Source: Heterobilharzia americana (Eukaryota; Platyhelminthes; Trematoda; Strigeidida; Schistosomatidae). Taken from it: DNA of 64,000 nucleotides. The position numbers and the translations under genes were made by a program. Below the pieces are notes generated by a model, which had not been told where the DNA came from, ran no database searches, and worked only from the letters and a program-made list of their open reading frames with translations. Numbering within the stretch: position 1 is the stretch's first letter; each line of letters opens with the position of its first letter. Location of the stretch: assembly GCA_944470555.2 (NCBI GenBank), contig OX104130.1, positions 69,011,160 to 69,075,159 on the forward strand, in the 5' to 3' direction. Positions 1 to 8,650 of the stretch are shown here, piece by piece.

Positions 1-1080
1 CTGTACCAATCTAACGAACTCAGAGGAAGTTTATTCCTGTTAACTGGAGGGTCAGTAAATTTCTCGCCATTTTTTGCGTGGTATACCAAATGCATCTAGC
101 AGTATATAGGGAGGAAACTCGTTGGTTGCGACGTCTTTCTCGGAGTCAGTATCGATTCTAAGTCTCCGATCCAAGTGCGACATCGTACATCATATTGGTG
201 CGTCTCCTGTCTATAGTCTCTGGGGAACACTGGTGTTCCGGTTTTGAGGAATTTAAAGTAGTTGGTAAATAATCTGCAGGTGTCCTGCGAATCAAAGGGT
301 CGTGTGTGGTTTGCAACTTCCATCCCATCAGCGCTTCCAATGGACTTGGATGATACGAGAGTGTGCCCGTTGGTGTTGTCTTGTACATAAAGAAGAATGT
401 TTGCACAATTTCTATAGACGTCTCTTCCCTTTACCTTGAACAAAGCTCTATTATACGTATTTATAAAACGTTCTACTTAGCTGTTGAATTTTAGATGTTA
501 TGCTGTATGGCACGTCGAAGGCAAAAATCCTCAAACTGTGCTCATGTGAGCTGAAGACCGTTCTCAAAAACGACAGTTTCAGGCAGAAGATTGAAGTGGA
601 AAACGCTAACGAGCAATTGTAGGGTCTGCGTAGTGGTTGGTGCGTTAATGACAGATAATTCTGGTCATTTCGATCAAGAACCAGCCAAAACTAGATAATG
701 ATTTCCGTCAAGTGATCCAACGAAATCAATGTGGACACGTGACCATAAGCGTTCAGGATGGGGTCAGGAGATTTGTGGTAGTCGTAGAGGATGCTAAGAT
801 GCTTGTTAACATTCTGTACATCTACTCAGATAGTCTGGGCTTTGTTGGCCCGTCTCCAGTCTGTAAGCCATGCGAGGAGCAATTGAATTCATACGTCCGA
901 TACCTGGATAACCAAAATAAAACTGACGTAGGATCTCACTTCGAAGTCATAAAGAGAAAACAACTGAAAAGCTATTGTTCGTCATCAGTAAGCGGTTTGG
1001 TCAACCAACAGTTGAGAACATTATGTGTAATTCGCTATAACTACTTGTATTCTCCTGCGGTAATCTGAATACTGCCTGCT
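1..1080 (-). pseudogene. gypsy integrase (broken, runs off left edge)
   Basis: Block identity weakens here, but the order is right: a core-like segment HKSPDPILNAYGHVSTLISL near 710-760, then FAFDVPYSITSK near 480-520, then the post-core block EALMGWKLQTTHDPLI (158-406, minus), which is typical of gypsy integrase C-termini. The last residues near position 1-70 resemble the end of pol. No intact D-D-E triad was confirmed. The plus-strand open stretch at 712-1068 is only the antisense of this region. Confidence 0.6.
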
Positions 1081-1169
1081 GGTACTGGAATTGCTGTGAC
1101 GTCTGCTGTCAGGTGATGAACTGCAGAATCCAGTGTAGAAACTGCTGCTATAGCTCAATCTTCTTCCAA

Positions 1170-1640
1170 TGTGGGACAGTCACTTATTAAGCGGAAAGAT
1201 CATCTGCTTAGCCTAACTCATGAGTACGTCGATATTGGACCTAAAAATTATGTCCTAGTAGTGTCAAAGTATATCGTTGTAAACGGTTCACGAAATGAGT
1301 TGAAATGCCTGACTTTGACTCAAAAAGTAGCTAGCATGCGGTTATGGTTAGTCAGTAAGGTGGCTTTTGTGGAAACGACATACAGCGAAGACTAGGGTCA
1401 AGTTGTCTGTTGGCATTTGATTGTACTCGCGCTCCGCAGCAGCACTATGGTTTCTTCTTTTCCATTCAGAAATACACGTAGTATAACTGTGCCAACTGCA
1501 TCAGTAGAAGCATCCGCCGCCATGAAAATTTGCACTCCGGGGTCGTTATGCGTCAGCAAATGATCGGATGACAACAAACCTTTAGTTTCCAGTAAGCTGA
1601 TGTACACTACTGAGTCAACCTTCAAGGAACATTCCTACTA
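1170..1640 (-). pseudogene. gypsy RNase H (broken)
   Basis: The segment 1398-1625 contains HLLTHNDPGVQIFMAADAS followed by VGTVI, the start of a gypsy RNase H with its first acidic residue. Further along the minus strand (1180-1395), in broken frames, are FESKSGI and NRLQRYTLTLLG, the C-terminal RNase H blocks that precede the integrase. Stops within the last block (near 1250) show decay. Confidence 0.7.
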
Positions 1641-2340
1641 AGAGGGTTATTCAAAAGTGAATTAACTGTATGAATATATGGAAGGAAAGCTGAGTAGTAA
1701 CTGATGATTCCGACGAATAAATGAAATGAAGAAGCATCCGTTGGTTCTGGTATGGGTTGTATGACATGGATATTCTTCAGATCTGGGCGGCAACGAGAAG
1801 CATCAAAGATGAATCTCATAAGGTTCTTTGAATTCAGGAAGAACTGGGATTTTTCAGGGTTAAGTCGTGGTTCATTCTGTTCTATTCGCTATAAGACTTG
1901 TTCAATGAGATCTTGAAGCTCTACTAATGAGGCTGCAAGAATGAGGAAATTATCAGGCTTGCGGTCACGCCCATGTGTGCCGGATAATACGATGTCGATC
2001 ATCTGCTGAAAAATGGCGAGGCTCTTTTAGAATTCTTAATGGTAGTTGATCATATTGGTATATTCCACGATGTGCATTCAATGTCAGTAGTGCATGAGAT
2101 ACTCTGCAGACTTCTATTTACAAATAGACATCGGGTAGTTTAATTTTAGAAAAACAAGTTTCAACATTGGGAATGGTGAAGATAACATTCTATGCTGATA
2201 GCAGTTCGTGATAGTACTTCACTGCTGGAATAAGTTCAGTCGAGAAATCTGCACATACATGGATGGAGCCATTTGGGTTTTTCTGACAACCACGATAGAA
2301 GACTCTCATAAAAATTCATAAACTAGTGTGAGAACACCTA
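1640..2340 (-). pseudogene. gypsy reverse transcriptase (broken)
   Basis: Several collinear blocks survive: SSIVVVRKTQMAPSMYVQIS (fingers/palm start), AIFQQMIDIVLSGTHG (palm, the segment just before the catalytic box) and FIFDASRCRPDLKNIHVI (thumb/connection, 1700-1819). Where the catalytic Y-x-D-D box is expected, around 1990, the sequence reads KPDNFLILAAS, so the box itself is destroyed. Many in-frame stops lie between the blocks. The domain once copied element RNA into DNA. Confidence 0.7.
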
Positions 2341-2377
2341 ACGGTTTTTAAACGGGAGATATTTACGTCAATTCGTT

Positions 2378-2710
2378 TTAATGATGCTTAAGGCACGGGT
2401 CTTTTAGGCTGGAAAACAGGTTTGGCACCGTCTTGAAGGTGAAGAGTAGTGGCGCATTATGTGGCAGTTTGTCCAACAGACCAAGGTTTCCTAGTCTAAC
2501 AGGTCCAGGAAGATTTAAGTCAGCGTCTGATAAATAACAGATTCCACTTATCGTTGTATTGTGTGACCATGGGGTACATAAAAAAATAACCTGTTTGTGA
2601 TGACCGGTCACCGTATGTACTGAAAGTAGTTTGCAGGGTGTTCCGGACAAGAAGTTTCTTTAAAATAATTGTAATATCTGAGGTGGTGTCAATTTGTAGT
2701 GGCACTGAAT
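2378..2710 (-). pseudogene. gypsy aspartic protease (broken)
   Basis: The active-site block reads LQIDTTSDITII near 2705-2660, equivalent to the D-T/S-G type catalytic loop of retroviral-type aspartic proteases; the schistosome gypsy version commonly has an alanine and serine after DT, and here it reads DTTSD. A frameshift then moves the reading frame to ISGICYLSDADLNLPG (2378-2650), the protease C-terminal part. The enzyme would process the element's own polyprotein. The frameshift between the two halves rules out a working protease. Confidence 0.7.
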
Positions 2711-3100
2711 GGTTATTTACTTTGACTTGGATATATCCTTCGCACTAATGTATGCACTTGAAAGGCAGCAGTGAGACTAAGAGACTTGTCAAATGATCGA
2801 GACTTCAATCTTCAACGATGACTGGAAAATAACCTGCATGCTCTTCGTGATAAGTGCTGCTTACAAAATCTGTCTTTTTGACACACAGTGTTACAATCTC
2901 GGGATCTGTTCCGCTTATAACAGCAAGATTTAACGAAGTACCAGGCGACACAGTGCTAACATTGGGATGGGGGCTTTTTTCACATTTCTTTTGCCACTGT
3001 CTGGGCTGCTCAAATGATGAACCGGAAATTAAGGACCATGGATTTTTCAATCAGGAAGAATGTGGAAAAATAAGATATCTAGCCATCCGCATGCAACTCA
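2710..3100 (-). other. Presumed gag nucleocapsid region, not readable
   Basis: By position this should hold the gag nucleocapsid and the gag-pol boundary. An 81-codon open stretch (2805-3050, minus) exists, but I could not find a convincing CCHC zinc knuckle in any frame. It is kept as part of the fossil by position only. Confidence 0.35.
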
Positions 3101-3366
3101 TAACCACTGTGGCATCCAAATCAGACTAAAATTGTATCCCATTTCAAGTTGACCAACTTTTGATATTCAGTGGTGATTTTATTCAATGTTATTACTGGGT
3201 CTTACTTTAGACGATTTACAAACCTAATTGTAATATTTTCGACCTTGAGAATCTGAAGGCTGCTTATGAGTATCAAAGATTTTAATTGGCCATCGGTGAT
3301 GGACTTAAGCTTGAATGTTTTGCATTCGTGATTAATAACACCAGTATAAGTGAGAAAATCATTCTT
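3100..3366 (-). pseudogene. gypsy gag, C-terminal capsid part (broken)
   Basis: This continues gag on the far side of the PLE. The block KNDFLTYTGVINHEC is followed by a region equivalent to the capsid C-terminus (GQLKSLILISSLQ) and then, past one in-frame stop near 3200, ITLNKITTEYQKLVNLK. The two halves are collinear once the PLE and one copy of the 12-bp duplication are discounted, which shows that the PLE landed in a gag sequence. Codon blocks are conserved but interrupted, so this is a relic. Confidence 0.7.
3355..3366. repeat. Target-site duplication, left copy
   Basis: AAAATCATTCTT lies directly outside the left end of the folded PLE and is repeated perfectly at 4157-4168. In the gag frame it belongs to the KNDF codons, so it is host (gypsy) sequence duplicated on insertion. 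Confidence 0.85.
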
Positions 3367-3546
3367 CGACAAAACAATAAGAAGACGTAAATTGTCTGAA
3401 CCGTGTAATGTGTTTGCGCAACACATTTCGAACTATCTGATCACACACGTACTAGTCATAGGTATTTATATAAAAACTCATGAAGATAAGGGGTGAGAAA
3501 ATAAAAAGGGGGTCAGGTAGGAAGGCTGACTTAAAAGCCGAATAAC
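3367..3546 (-). repeat. PLE inverted arm, left
   Basis: About 180 bp, the reverse complement of 3951-4129 with only a handful of differences. It is PLE 3' UTR in minus orientation, beginning 26 bp short of the 3' end seen in the right arm. Between the arms lies about 400 bp holding the GIY-YIG end. Confidence 0.85.
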
Positions 3547-3605
3547 AATGAAAATCAATAGGGCGAAAAAATAATAGTACATCGAACTTGGTTTTTCAAT
3601 AGTTG

Positions 3606-3955
3606 AATTTACCAAGGAAGGTTTAATGTGACAACAAATTGTTTATGAATACATAAAGGTGGTTTAAACTTCCTAATAGCTAAGGCTTCAACAAATTTCA
3701 GGATCCCTCCCCAACATGTTTTGTAGATAGGTGTAAAAGAAGTAGCCACATCAATCTTGTGACCTGTCTCAACGATATGTTTAGCGATCGAAGAGCTTGG
3801 ACGTTTGTTACCAACATTTATAGGCTCAGGTGATTTGATTTGCTTCTGAAGCCACTTTGGAATATGTTCCGAGGCCCTTACTTGCATGGATCTATTAGTC
3901 CTCCCTATGTATGTGTCACCACACGTACATTTGAATTGGTAGATACAATGTTATT
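3606..3955 (-). pseudogene. PLE GIY-YIG endonuclease C-terminus (truncated)
   Basis: On the minus strand the frame reads YQFKCTCGDTYIGRTNRSM, then SEHIPKWLQKQIKSPEPIN and, at the end, LAIRKFKPPLCIHKQFVVT followed by a stop near 3609. This is the GIY-YIG nuclease of Penelope-type proteins: the tyrosine before QF, a CxC pair, YIG, then an R and a following H-rich helix. The reverse transcriptase that should precede it is absent, so the copy is 5' truncated. Compared with the 50-51 kb PLE the protein is clearly homologous but diverged (for example SPEPINVG against STDTISAG). The nuclease would nick target DNA to prime insertion. Confidence 0.8.
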
Positions 3956-4129
3956 CGGCCTTTAAGTCAGCCTTCCTACCTGACCCCCTTTTTATTTTCT
4001 CACCCCTTATCTTCATGAGTTTTTATATAAATACCTATGACAAGTACGTGTGTGATCAGATAGTTCGAAATGTGTTGCGCAAATACATTACACGGTTCAG
4101 ACAATTTACGTCTTCTTATTGTTTTGTCG
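3951..4129 (+). repeat. PLE inverted arm, right
   Basis: Plus-oriented copy of the PLE 3' UTR matching the left arm in inverted orientation. It continues 27 bp further, to 4156, before the target duplication. Because the arms are nearly identical, the fold-back probably arose during insertion and not by later chance. Confidence 0.85.
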
Positions 4130-4156
4130 AAGTTTATCAAGGGGACTAATTGTTTT

Positions 4157-4168
4157 AAAATCATTCTT
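4157..4168. repeat. Target-site duplication, right copy
   Basis: Perfect second copy of AAAATCATTCTT, directly outside the right end of the PLE. It marks where the insertion ends and gag sequence resumes. Confidence 0.85.
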
Positions 4169-4640
4169 ATTCATAATTTAATTTAAGGCAACGACATCTA
4201 GCATTGAAAAGAGACAAGTGATCATCGAGGCGTTATTTTAGAGTCTGAATTATGGCCTTGAAGGAGCCGTCTCTTGAGTTTTGTGGCAGTATAATGTTGC
4301 AGTGCTGATCTTATTCAGATGGATCATGTCTTCGAAGGAGAAGACGAACTTTCCATGAATCAACTTGGCCAGTATAATCAACTTTGAAGTGGTCTTCATA
4401 TCTTCGAACCCAAGTATTGAAAGTTAAAATAGTATTTGGATCGTAATAAAATTCCATGATACTGTTTGCAGTCTCGTCTACTGAAAGAGCTGATATAGCA
4501 TGTATAAGATTTCGTGATTTATCTCTAAAAAATTTGGTTTGAGTAAGTAACCTCATGATCTTCATTTATTGCGCGATAAGTCTGTACGGTTTCGAAGGCT
4601 TCATTACCCAATATCTCCTCCAACTCTTGGTATTGTGATG
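4169..4640 (-). pseudogene. gypsy gag, N-terminal part (broken)
   Basis: The best block is an open stretch at 4311-4565 containing ANSIMEFYYDP, TWVRRYEDHF and WKVRLLLRR, which match the capsid region of schistosome gypsy gag proteins. The frame then shifts; downstream blocks continue toward 4169, where the PLE target duplication begins. An upstream block around 4565-4640 (ELEEILGNEAFETVQ) may be part of the same protein but is less certain. Gag packages the element RNA into particles. At least two frameshifts and several stops separate the blocks, so no functional product is expected. Confidence 0.7.
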
Positions 4641-5443
4641 CGGTTTGTTTTGTCAGTTTTCTTCATGCATAACCACTATTCTGCACTTGAAAAGAAACAT
4701 ATTGAGGTTACTTCCATATGGAAAACTAATATCAGCTAACCGGATACATTCTTGACCTTATTTCTATTTCCATCTTACTTTGAATTGTGTATTATCCGTA
4801 GATATGGCCACCAAAAGATTATGTGTTTTTGATATAAATGTGAAGCTTGGAAGATTTTAATCTTGAAATTAATCTGTTCAGTGTAACTTTCAGTTAGTGA
4901 CATAACAAATTGTTCAGGTTACAGCATATTGTTAGTTTTGCACAAAAGAGGACTAAAATTAGTTCAGTGGTATCATTTACGTAGCATAAAGCTAAAATAC
5001 CTGGTAATCTGAAATGTTGAGCAGGTAGGTTTCAATATATCTTTTACCCTAGTAAGTAATATGAAATATTTCATAATGAGTTAGCTATGGTATATAGTTT
5101 GTAGCAAAATCCCTATCATTATGTTTCCATTCTGAATATGATCTCTTAGAAAATGGAGTTTGAGCTGTAAAATTATTGACTGAATCACGACCGTACTGTA
5201 TGAACGTAAAATCATTCATTTGCTACCTATTTTGATCTGTATTTTGGTCGACTGGGATACAATATAACATCCAAAGTTGATATTCTTAAGATAAAGATTT
5301 TAAAGCATTTTTACTACAAGGGAATACACATAGAATCAAGTGAATAAGCGATAAATATATTTTTTGAGAAATTTTAGATATTTTTTTGACGTACACATTT
5401 AGAGGTTTCGACAAAGAGTTGAACTGCTACAGTGTTCTATTGA
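4641..5443. other. AT-rich non-coding DNA
   Basis: No reading frame, element signature or RNA gene was recognised. It may hold the vanished 5' UTR and LTR of the gypsy element, but nothing in it identifies an LTR end. Confidence 0.5.
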
Positions 5444-5733
5444 TACTTGTAATTCCCCTTTTCTATGCAGGGCCGAATTGCTCATCCTCTGTTGGCAGAT
5501 GAACATCTATGCGGATGCCTCGATAGTGTCGAGTATTCATAATGTTCTGTTGATCTTGGTGACTAGCAGAGGAATTCAGGGGGCATATTTTGTCTTAATT
5601 GGAGCTCGTCAGCTGGATGTACCTGCACCCCAGTAAGTTATGCCATACCATTGAGGCTTGGACCTAGTACTCTTCACTTCGAAGTCGAGAGCGGTATCCA
5701 CTAAGCATCTGGATCACGATAGCTGCCTATTAT
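5444..5733 (-). mobile_element. Hammerhead SINE (Sm-alpha type), decayed
   Basis: Read on the minus strand: a tRNA-like A box (TGCTTAGTGGATACC, near 5690-5705), a degenerate B box (GGTCCAAGCC), then ATCCAG-CTGACGA (core at 5606-5612), a stem II and a cleavage-side segment. The CUGANGA half of the core is intact, but the GAAA half reads AAAA and the cleavage triplet is altered, so self-cleavage is not expected. The 3' part (5444-5565) is shared with neighbouring copies. Confidence 0.75.
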
Positions 5734-5755
5734 TCAACAAGTATCAGTCGTTGTA

Positions 5756-5890
5756 ATGATACTTGTAATTTCCCGTCGCTATATAGGGCTGAAATGGTTA
5801 GCCCCTGACGAATCTTAAATGGGATGAAACGCGCATCCTGGATACCTCTGCTAGTAACCAAAATCAATACTACTACAGTGTTCACTTAAA
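5756..5890 (+). mobile_element. Hammerhead SINE fragment with chimeric junction
   Basis: The start (TGATACTTGTAATT) repeats the sequence at 5443-5457. At 5805 it switches abruptly into a plus-strand hammerhead: CTGACGA, a stem II (ATCTT/GGGAT), GAAA, and an ATC cleavage triplet ending at 5837, followed by CTGGAT. All core bases are present, but the 5' strand of stem I (normally ATCCAG) has been replaced by unrelated sequence (TTAGCCC), so the ribozyme cannot close. Confidence 0.65.
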
Positions 5891-6799
5891 GAATATTGTT
5901 TTAAAAGTACGTTTTTGTTAAGTGGAATATAAAACCGAACTTTGTGTTTTGGTAATCAATAAAATAACTTAATGCAACATAGTAGTAATACCAGTGTTTT
6001 ACTCTAGAGGTTAAGGTGTTAATTTTTGCCCCATTCTATACAGTTATGGTTTGACCTGAAGTATGGCAGAAATTTAAGTCGGCTGGATTGTTTCAATCCT
6101 AAAATGTAAACAGTTATGTAAAAAATCAAATGATCATATTTTATAGAAATGCCAGTTATGATTAACTCTAAGAATTTACTTCCCAAAAGTTGCCATTAAT
6201 TGATACCAAGCATTTTAAAACTGGTTTACTGTTGAATACATTTGCTTAGGTCCTTCAGAGAATCTCTAAATCCTTAAAAGCCTTCACAATGAATCACTGT
6301 ACCCCAAAATTTCTAGATAATGCACATGTCTGTCTATGCAAATTTAAGATTAGTTGAGGGTAGAACGTTAGTAGAAAATGCCTTGAAATGCTCAAGGCTA
6401 CTGTAAGCATAATTAGGCATAAAAAGGCAATAAATATACGTTGAAGTCAAAAATTTTATTGCTTGTTGAGACATAGTGAAAGATGACAAATCTAGATTAT
6501 AATCTTTCGACTGCTTTAATATTCCATGAATGTTATGTCAGATACTGAAGACACATGTTATTGTGTAAACAGATTCTGTCACATGTTTTCAGTGGTGAAA
6601 AATATATAGTCTTTTGAGAATGATAAAAATACAGTGAGTCGTTTTTTCGTTTCACTCTACTTAACCTCGATAAATGAATGGTTGCAGATAGAAACTTTAC
6701 AAAGTGACTGTTTATGTACCGAAAATATACAAACTGAAATTAAATTTTGTTTTTAAAAGATTTTGGGCTTCATAACAAACTTTTAATTTAGGTAGGTTA
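5891..6799. other. AT-rich non-coding DNA
   Basis: No coding block or recognisable repeat was seen. Confidence 0.5.
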
Positions 6800-7020
6800 G
6801 TAAAATATTTTACTGAATAAACGAAAAGTCGATTGATGAAGCTGTGAACCTTAGTAGACTAAAGTGGCTTGGACATACACTGTGCGTGCTGAGCCACCAC
6901 CTACCTTGACATATTATGCTAGGGGAAGTTGGATTAGGTTGCAATAGGATTCAGGGTGGCCAAACCAACACCTATCCACCTGTTCCTTGTATACTTCTAT
7001 GAAGTTTGTCATTTTGAATC
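6800..7020 (+). pseudogene. RTE-type retrotransposon ORF2 C-terminal fragment
   Basis: One frame reads KSIDEAVNLSRLKWLGHTL, then HHLP, a stop, HIMLGEVGLG and GGQTNTYPP. The RLxWLGHxL block with a following LP-x-x-IML and GxGxGW-like turn is the C-terminal signature of RTE/SR2-type ORF2 proteins in schistosomes. This family differs from RTE copies A-G, whose equivalent block reads [10 protein letters not shown]. It is a short 5'-truncated relic with an in-frame stop. Confidence 0.65.
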
Positions 7021-8045
7021 GATGCATCAGTATGCGACGTTCTATACTGATTCTATCAGTCAGCCAGCGTAACGAATTTAAGATAAAGTATCATAGGATT
7101 TACGGAATGTAAAGTTGTTTATTGTTAACCGGAATACATTCAATTTCATGTTGTCTAGTCGTTAGTGGTGACTGAATTATTTTAACCATTTTTTAGTATG
7201 ATCACTAAGCTAAGAGACTTAGCATTACGGTGCAAATCATGTGGTAGGAATGCCAAGGAATGTTAGCAAGCAAATAGATAAATATGCCACCATTGGTATA
7301 ATAATCCTTTCATCCAAACCGACATAGGACCAGGCATTACTGCATAACTGTCCGAGTTACCATAGCTCAAATCAGTAACTGACATAGTAAGCAGCAAGCA
7401 GCTAAAAAAGAATCACTTTATCAAAGGCATACTTGAATATGAAGTGCTCGGACAGCTTCTCTGTTTACTGTAATTTATCACCAAACGTTTTAGTGAATAA
7501 TATCAAAATTTTAACTGTTTTTAATTTCGTTTCGCAAAAGATATTTTTTCATCTTGACTAATTCTTTTATGCAAAATTTCTGAATGTTTACGAAGGAGTA
7601 TCAGCATAAATTTTAATACTGTTCAAAAATTGGTTACAAATGAAATTCTGAGTAGAAGACAGCCTATGTAACAAGATCTATTCAAAAAACTTAAGTATTA
7701 TCAATATTACTCGTTATGATAGTCAGTAATCTTCCTGCTCATATGAGCTTTATTTCAGTGGATGAAAAAAATAAAAGAAATTAGCGAAAGTATTTCATGT
7801 AGGTTGTTATTTATTAGATTTTGGATGAAAAATTTATTTTTAGCAGATAATTTCCAGCTATGTGGATACAGTGATTATCATTGTTCATTAAGCGTTAGCA
7901 ATCTGTCTTATAACGGGATGAAAATGATATGGTGGCATATTATACCAGTCACAGAGTATTCAAAATAGATATCAGAATGAAAATGTTAAGAAAAAATAAA
8001 ATTTTTCCTTATTTTTCAAAAACTAAAATAATGTTTAATTTCATT
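7021..8045. other. AT-rich non-coding DNA
   Basis: Nothing was recognised. A short open stretch at 7762-7968 has no family resemblance and AT-driven composition. Confidence 0.5.
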
Positions 8046-8210
8046 CATAGTTGTAATTTCTCATTCCTATACAGGAATGAATGTAATAGTATCTGTTAGC
8101 AGATAGGCAGTTTTGAGGACTCTTCGATACTGGCTAATATTCATTATGTTGTACTGGTCTTGATGACTAACAGTGGAATCCAGGATGCGCATTTCGTCTT
8201 ATTTGGGTAC
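8046..8210 (-). mobile_element. Hammerhead SINE fragment, minus orientation
   Basis: On the minus strand it carries the GAAA half of a hammerhead (AAGACGAAATGCGCATC) and CTGGATTCCAC with the downstream SINE tail, but it is cut inside stem II, so CTGANGA is missing. It abuts a plus-oriented copy starting at about 8211. Confidence 0.7.
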
Positions 8211-8345
8211 TGCGTTAAAGTCTCAGTGGGAACATCATAACTCACTGGGATGCAGGTGCATTCGGCTGACGAGACCTAAATGAGACGAACCGCACGCTCT
8301 TGATTCAACTGCAAGTCACGCAGATGAAAACAACATTGTGAACTC
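8211..8345 (+). mobile_element. Hammerhead SINE fragment, plus orientation
   Basis: It begins within the B-box region (AAGTCTCAGTGGGAAC) and has CTGACGA at 8266-8272 and stem II GACC/GAGAC, but the second core half reads GAAC instead of GAAA. It is joined 5' to 5' with the preceding copy. Confidence 0.7.
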
Positions 8346-8489
8346 CTAGGAGTATTGAGGTATCTTCGTAGGTGGCCATCTGCCAAAATATGTCTAGCCG
8401 TTCGAGTATGTATAACAACGGAAAGTTACACATGCAAAACAACAATTGATACTCCTTCACGAAAGGCAGCTGTCTTTCTTCAGCGGCCT

Positions 8490-8650
8490 GGTGAGTAGCG
8501 CTTTAGCGTTTGACGTGATTGGTGCTGGGTTCAAGTCTTAGTGGGAACAACATCACTCCGCACTGGGGTGCAGGTATATCCAGCGGATGAGTCCCAAATG
8601 GGACAAAACGCACGTCCAGGGCTCTGCTGTTAGTCACCAAGGTCGGTAAC
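8490..8650 (+). mobile_element. Hammerhead SINE, decayed
   Basis: B box GGTTCAAGTCT at 8528-8538, then ATATCCAG and a mutated core CGGATGA (8584-8590). Stem II GTCC/GGAC is intact; the second core half reads AAAA and the cleavage triplet is GTC. Two core lesions should abolish cleavage. The downstream tail CTGTTAGTCACCAAGG matches other copies. Confidence 0.75.

Larger units (their letters stand above)
3367..4156 (-). mobile_element. Penelope-like element inserted in gypsy gag, folded back 5' to 5'
   Basis: The left part (3367 to about 3950) is in minus orientation: GIY-YIG C-terminus followed by 3' UTR. The right part (about 3951-4156) is a second copy of the 3' UTR in plus orientation. The two 3' UTR copies form near-perfect inverted arms. 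A perfect 12-bp direct repeat, AAAATCATTCTT, flanks the unit at 3355-3366 and 4157-4168. PLEs are known for 5' truncation, partial inversions and variable-length target duplications, and all three are seen here. The 3' UTR is related to that of the PLE ending near 51400. Confidence 0.85.
1..4640 (-). mobile_element. Fossil Ty3/gypsy LTR retrotransposon, gag to integrase
   Basis: On the minus strand the domains appear in the order gag, protease, reverse transcriptase, RNase H, integrase, which is the Ty3/gypsy order. Each is recognisable only as short in-frame blocks separated by stops and frameshifts, so the copy is old and inactive. The element runs off the left edge of the window inside the pol C-terminus, so no 3' LTR can be seen. 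No 5' LTR was recognised upstream of gag. The gag is split by a Penelope-like element at 3367-4156. Schistosome gypsy families have closely similar protein blocks; I do not assign a named family. Confidence 0.8.

Noticed and set aside
712..1068. Plus-strand open stretch of 118 codons
   Set aside because: It is antisense to the gypsy integrase region and has no family resemblance.
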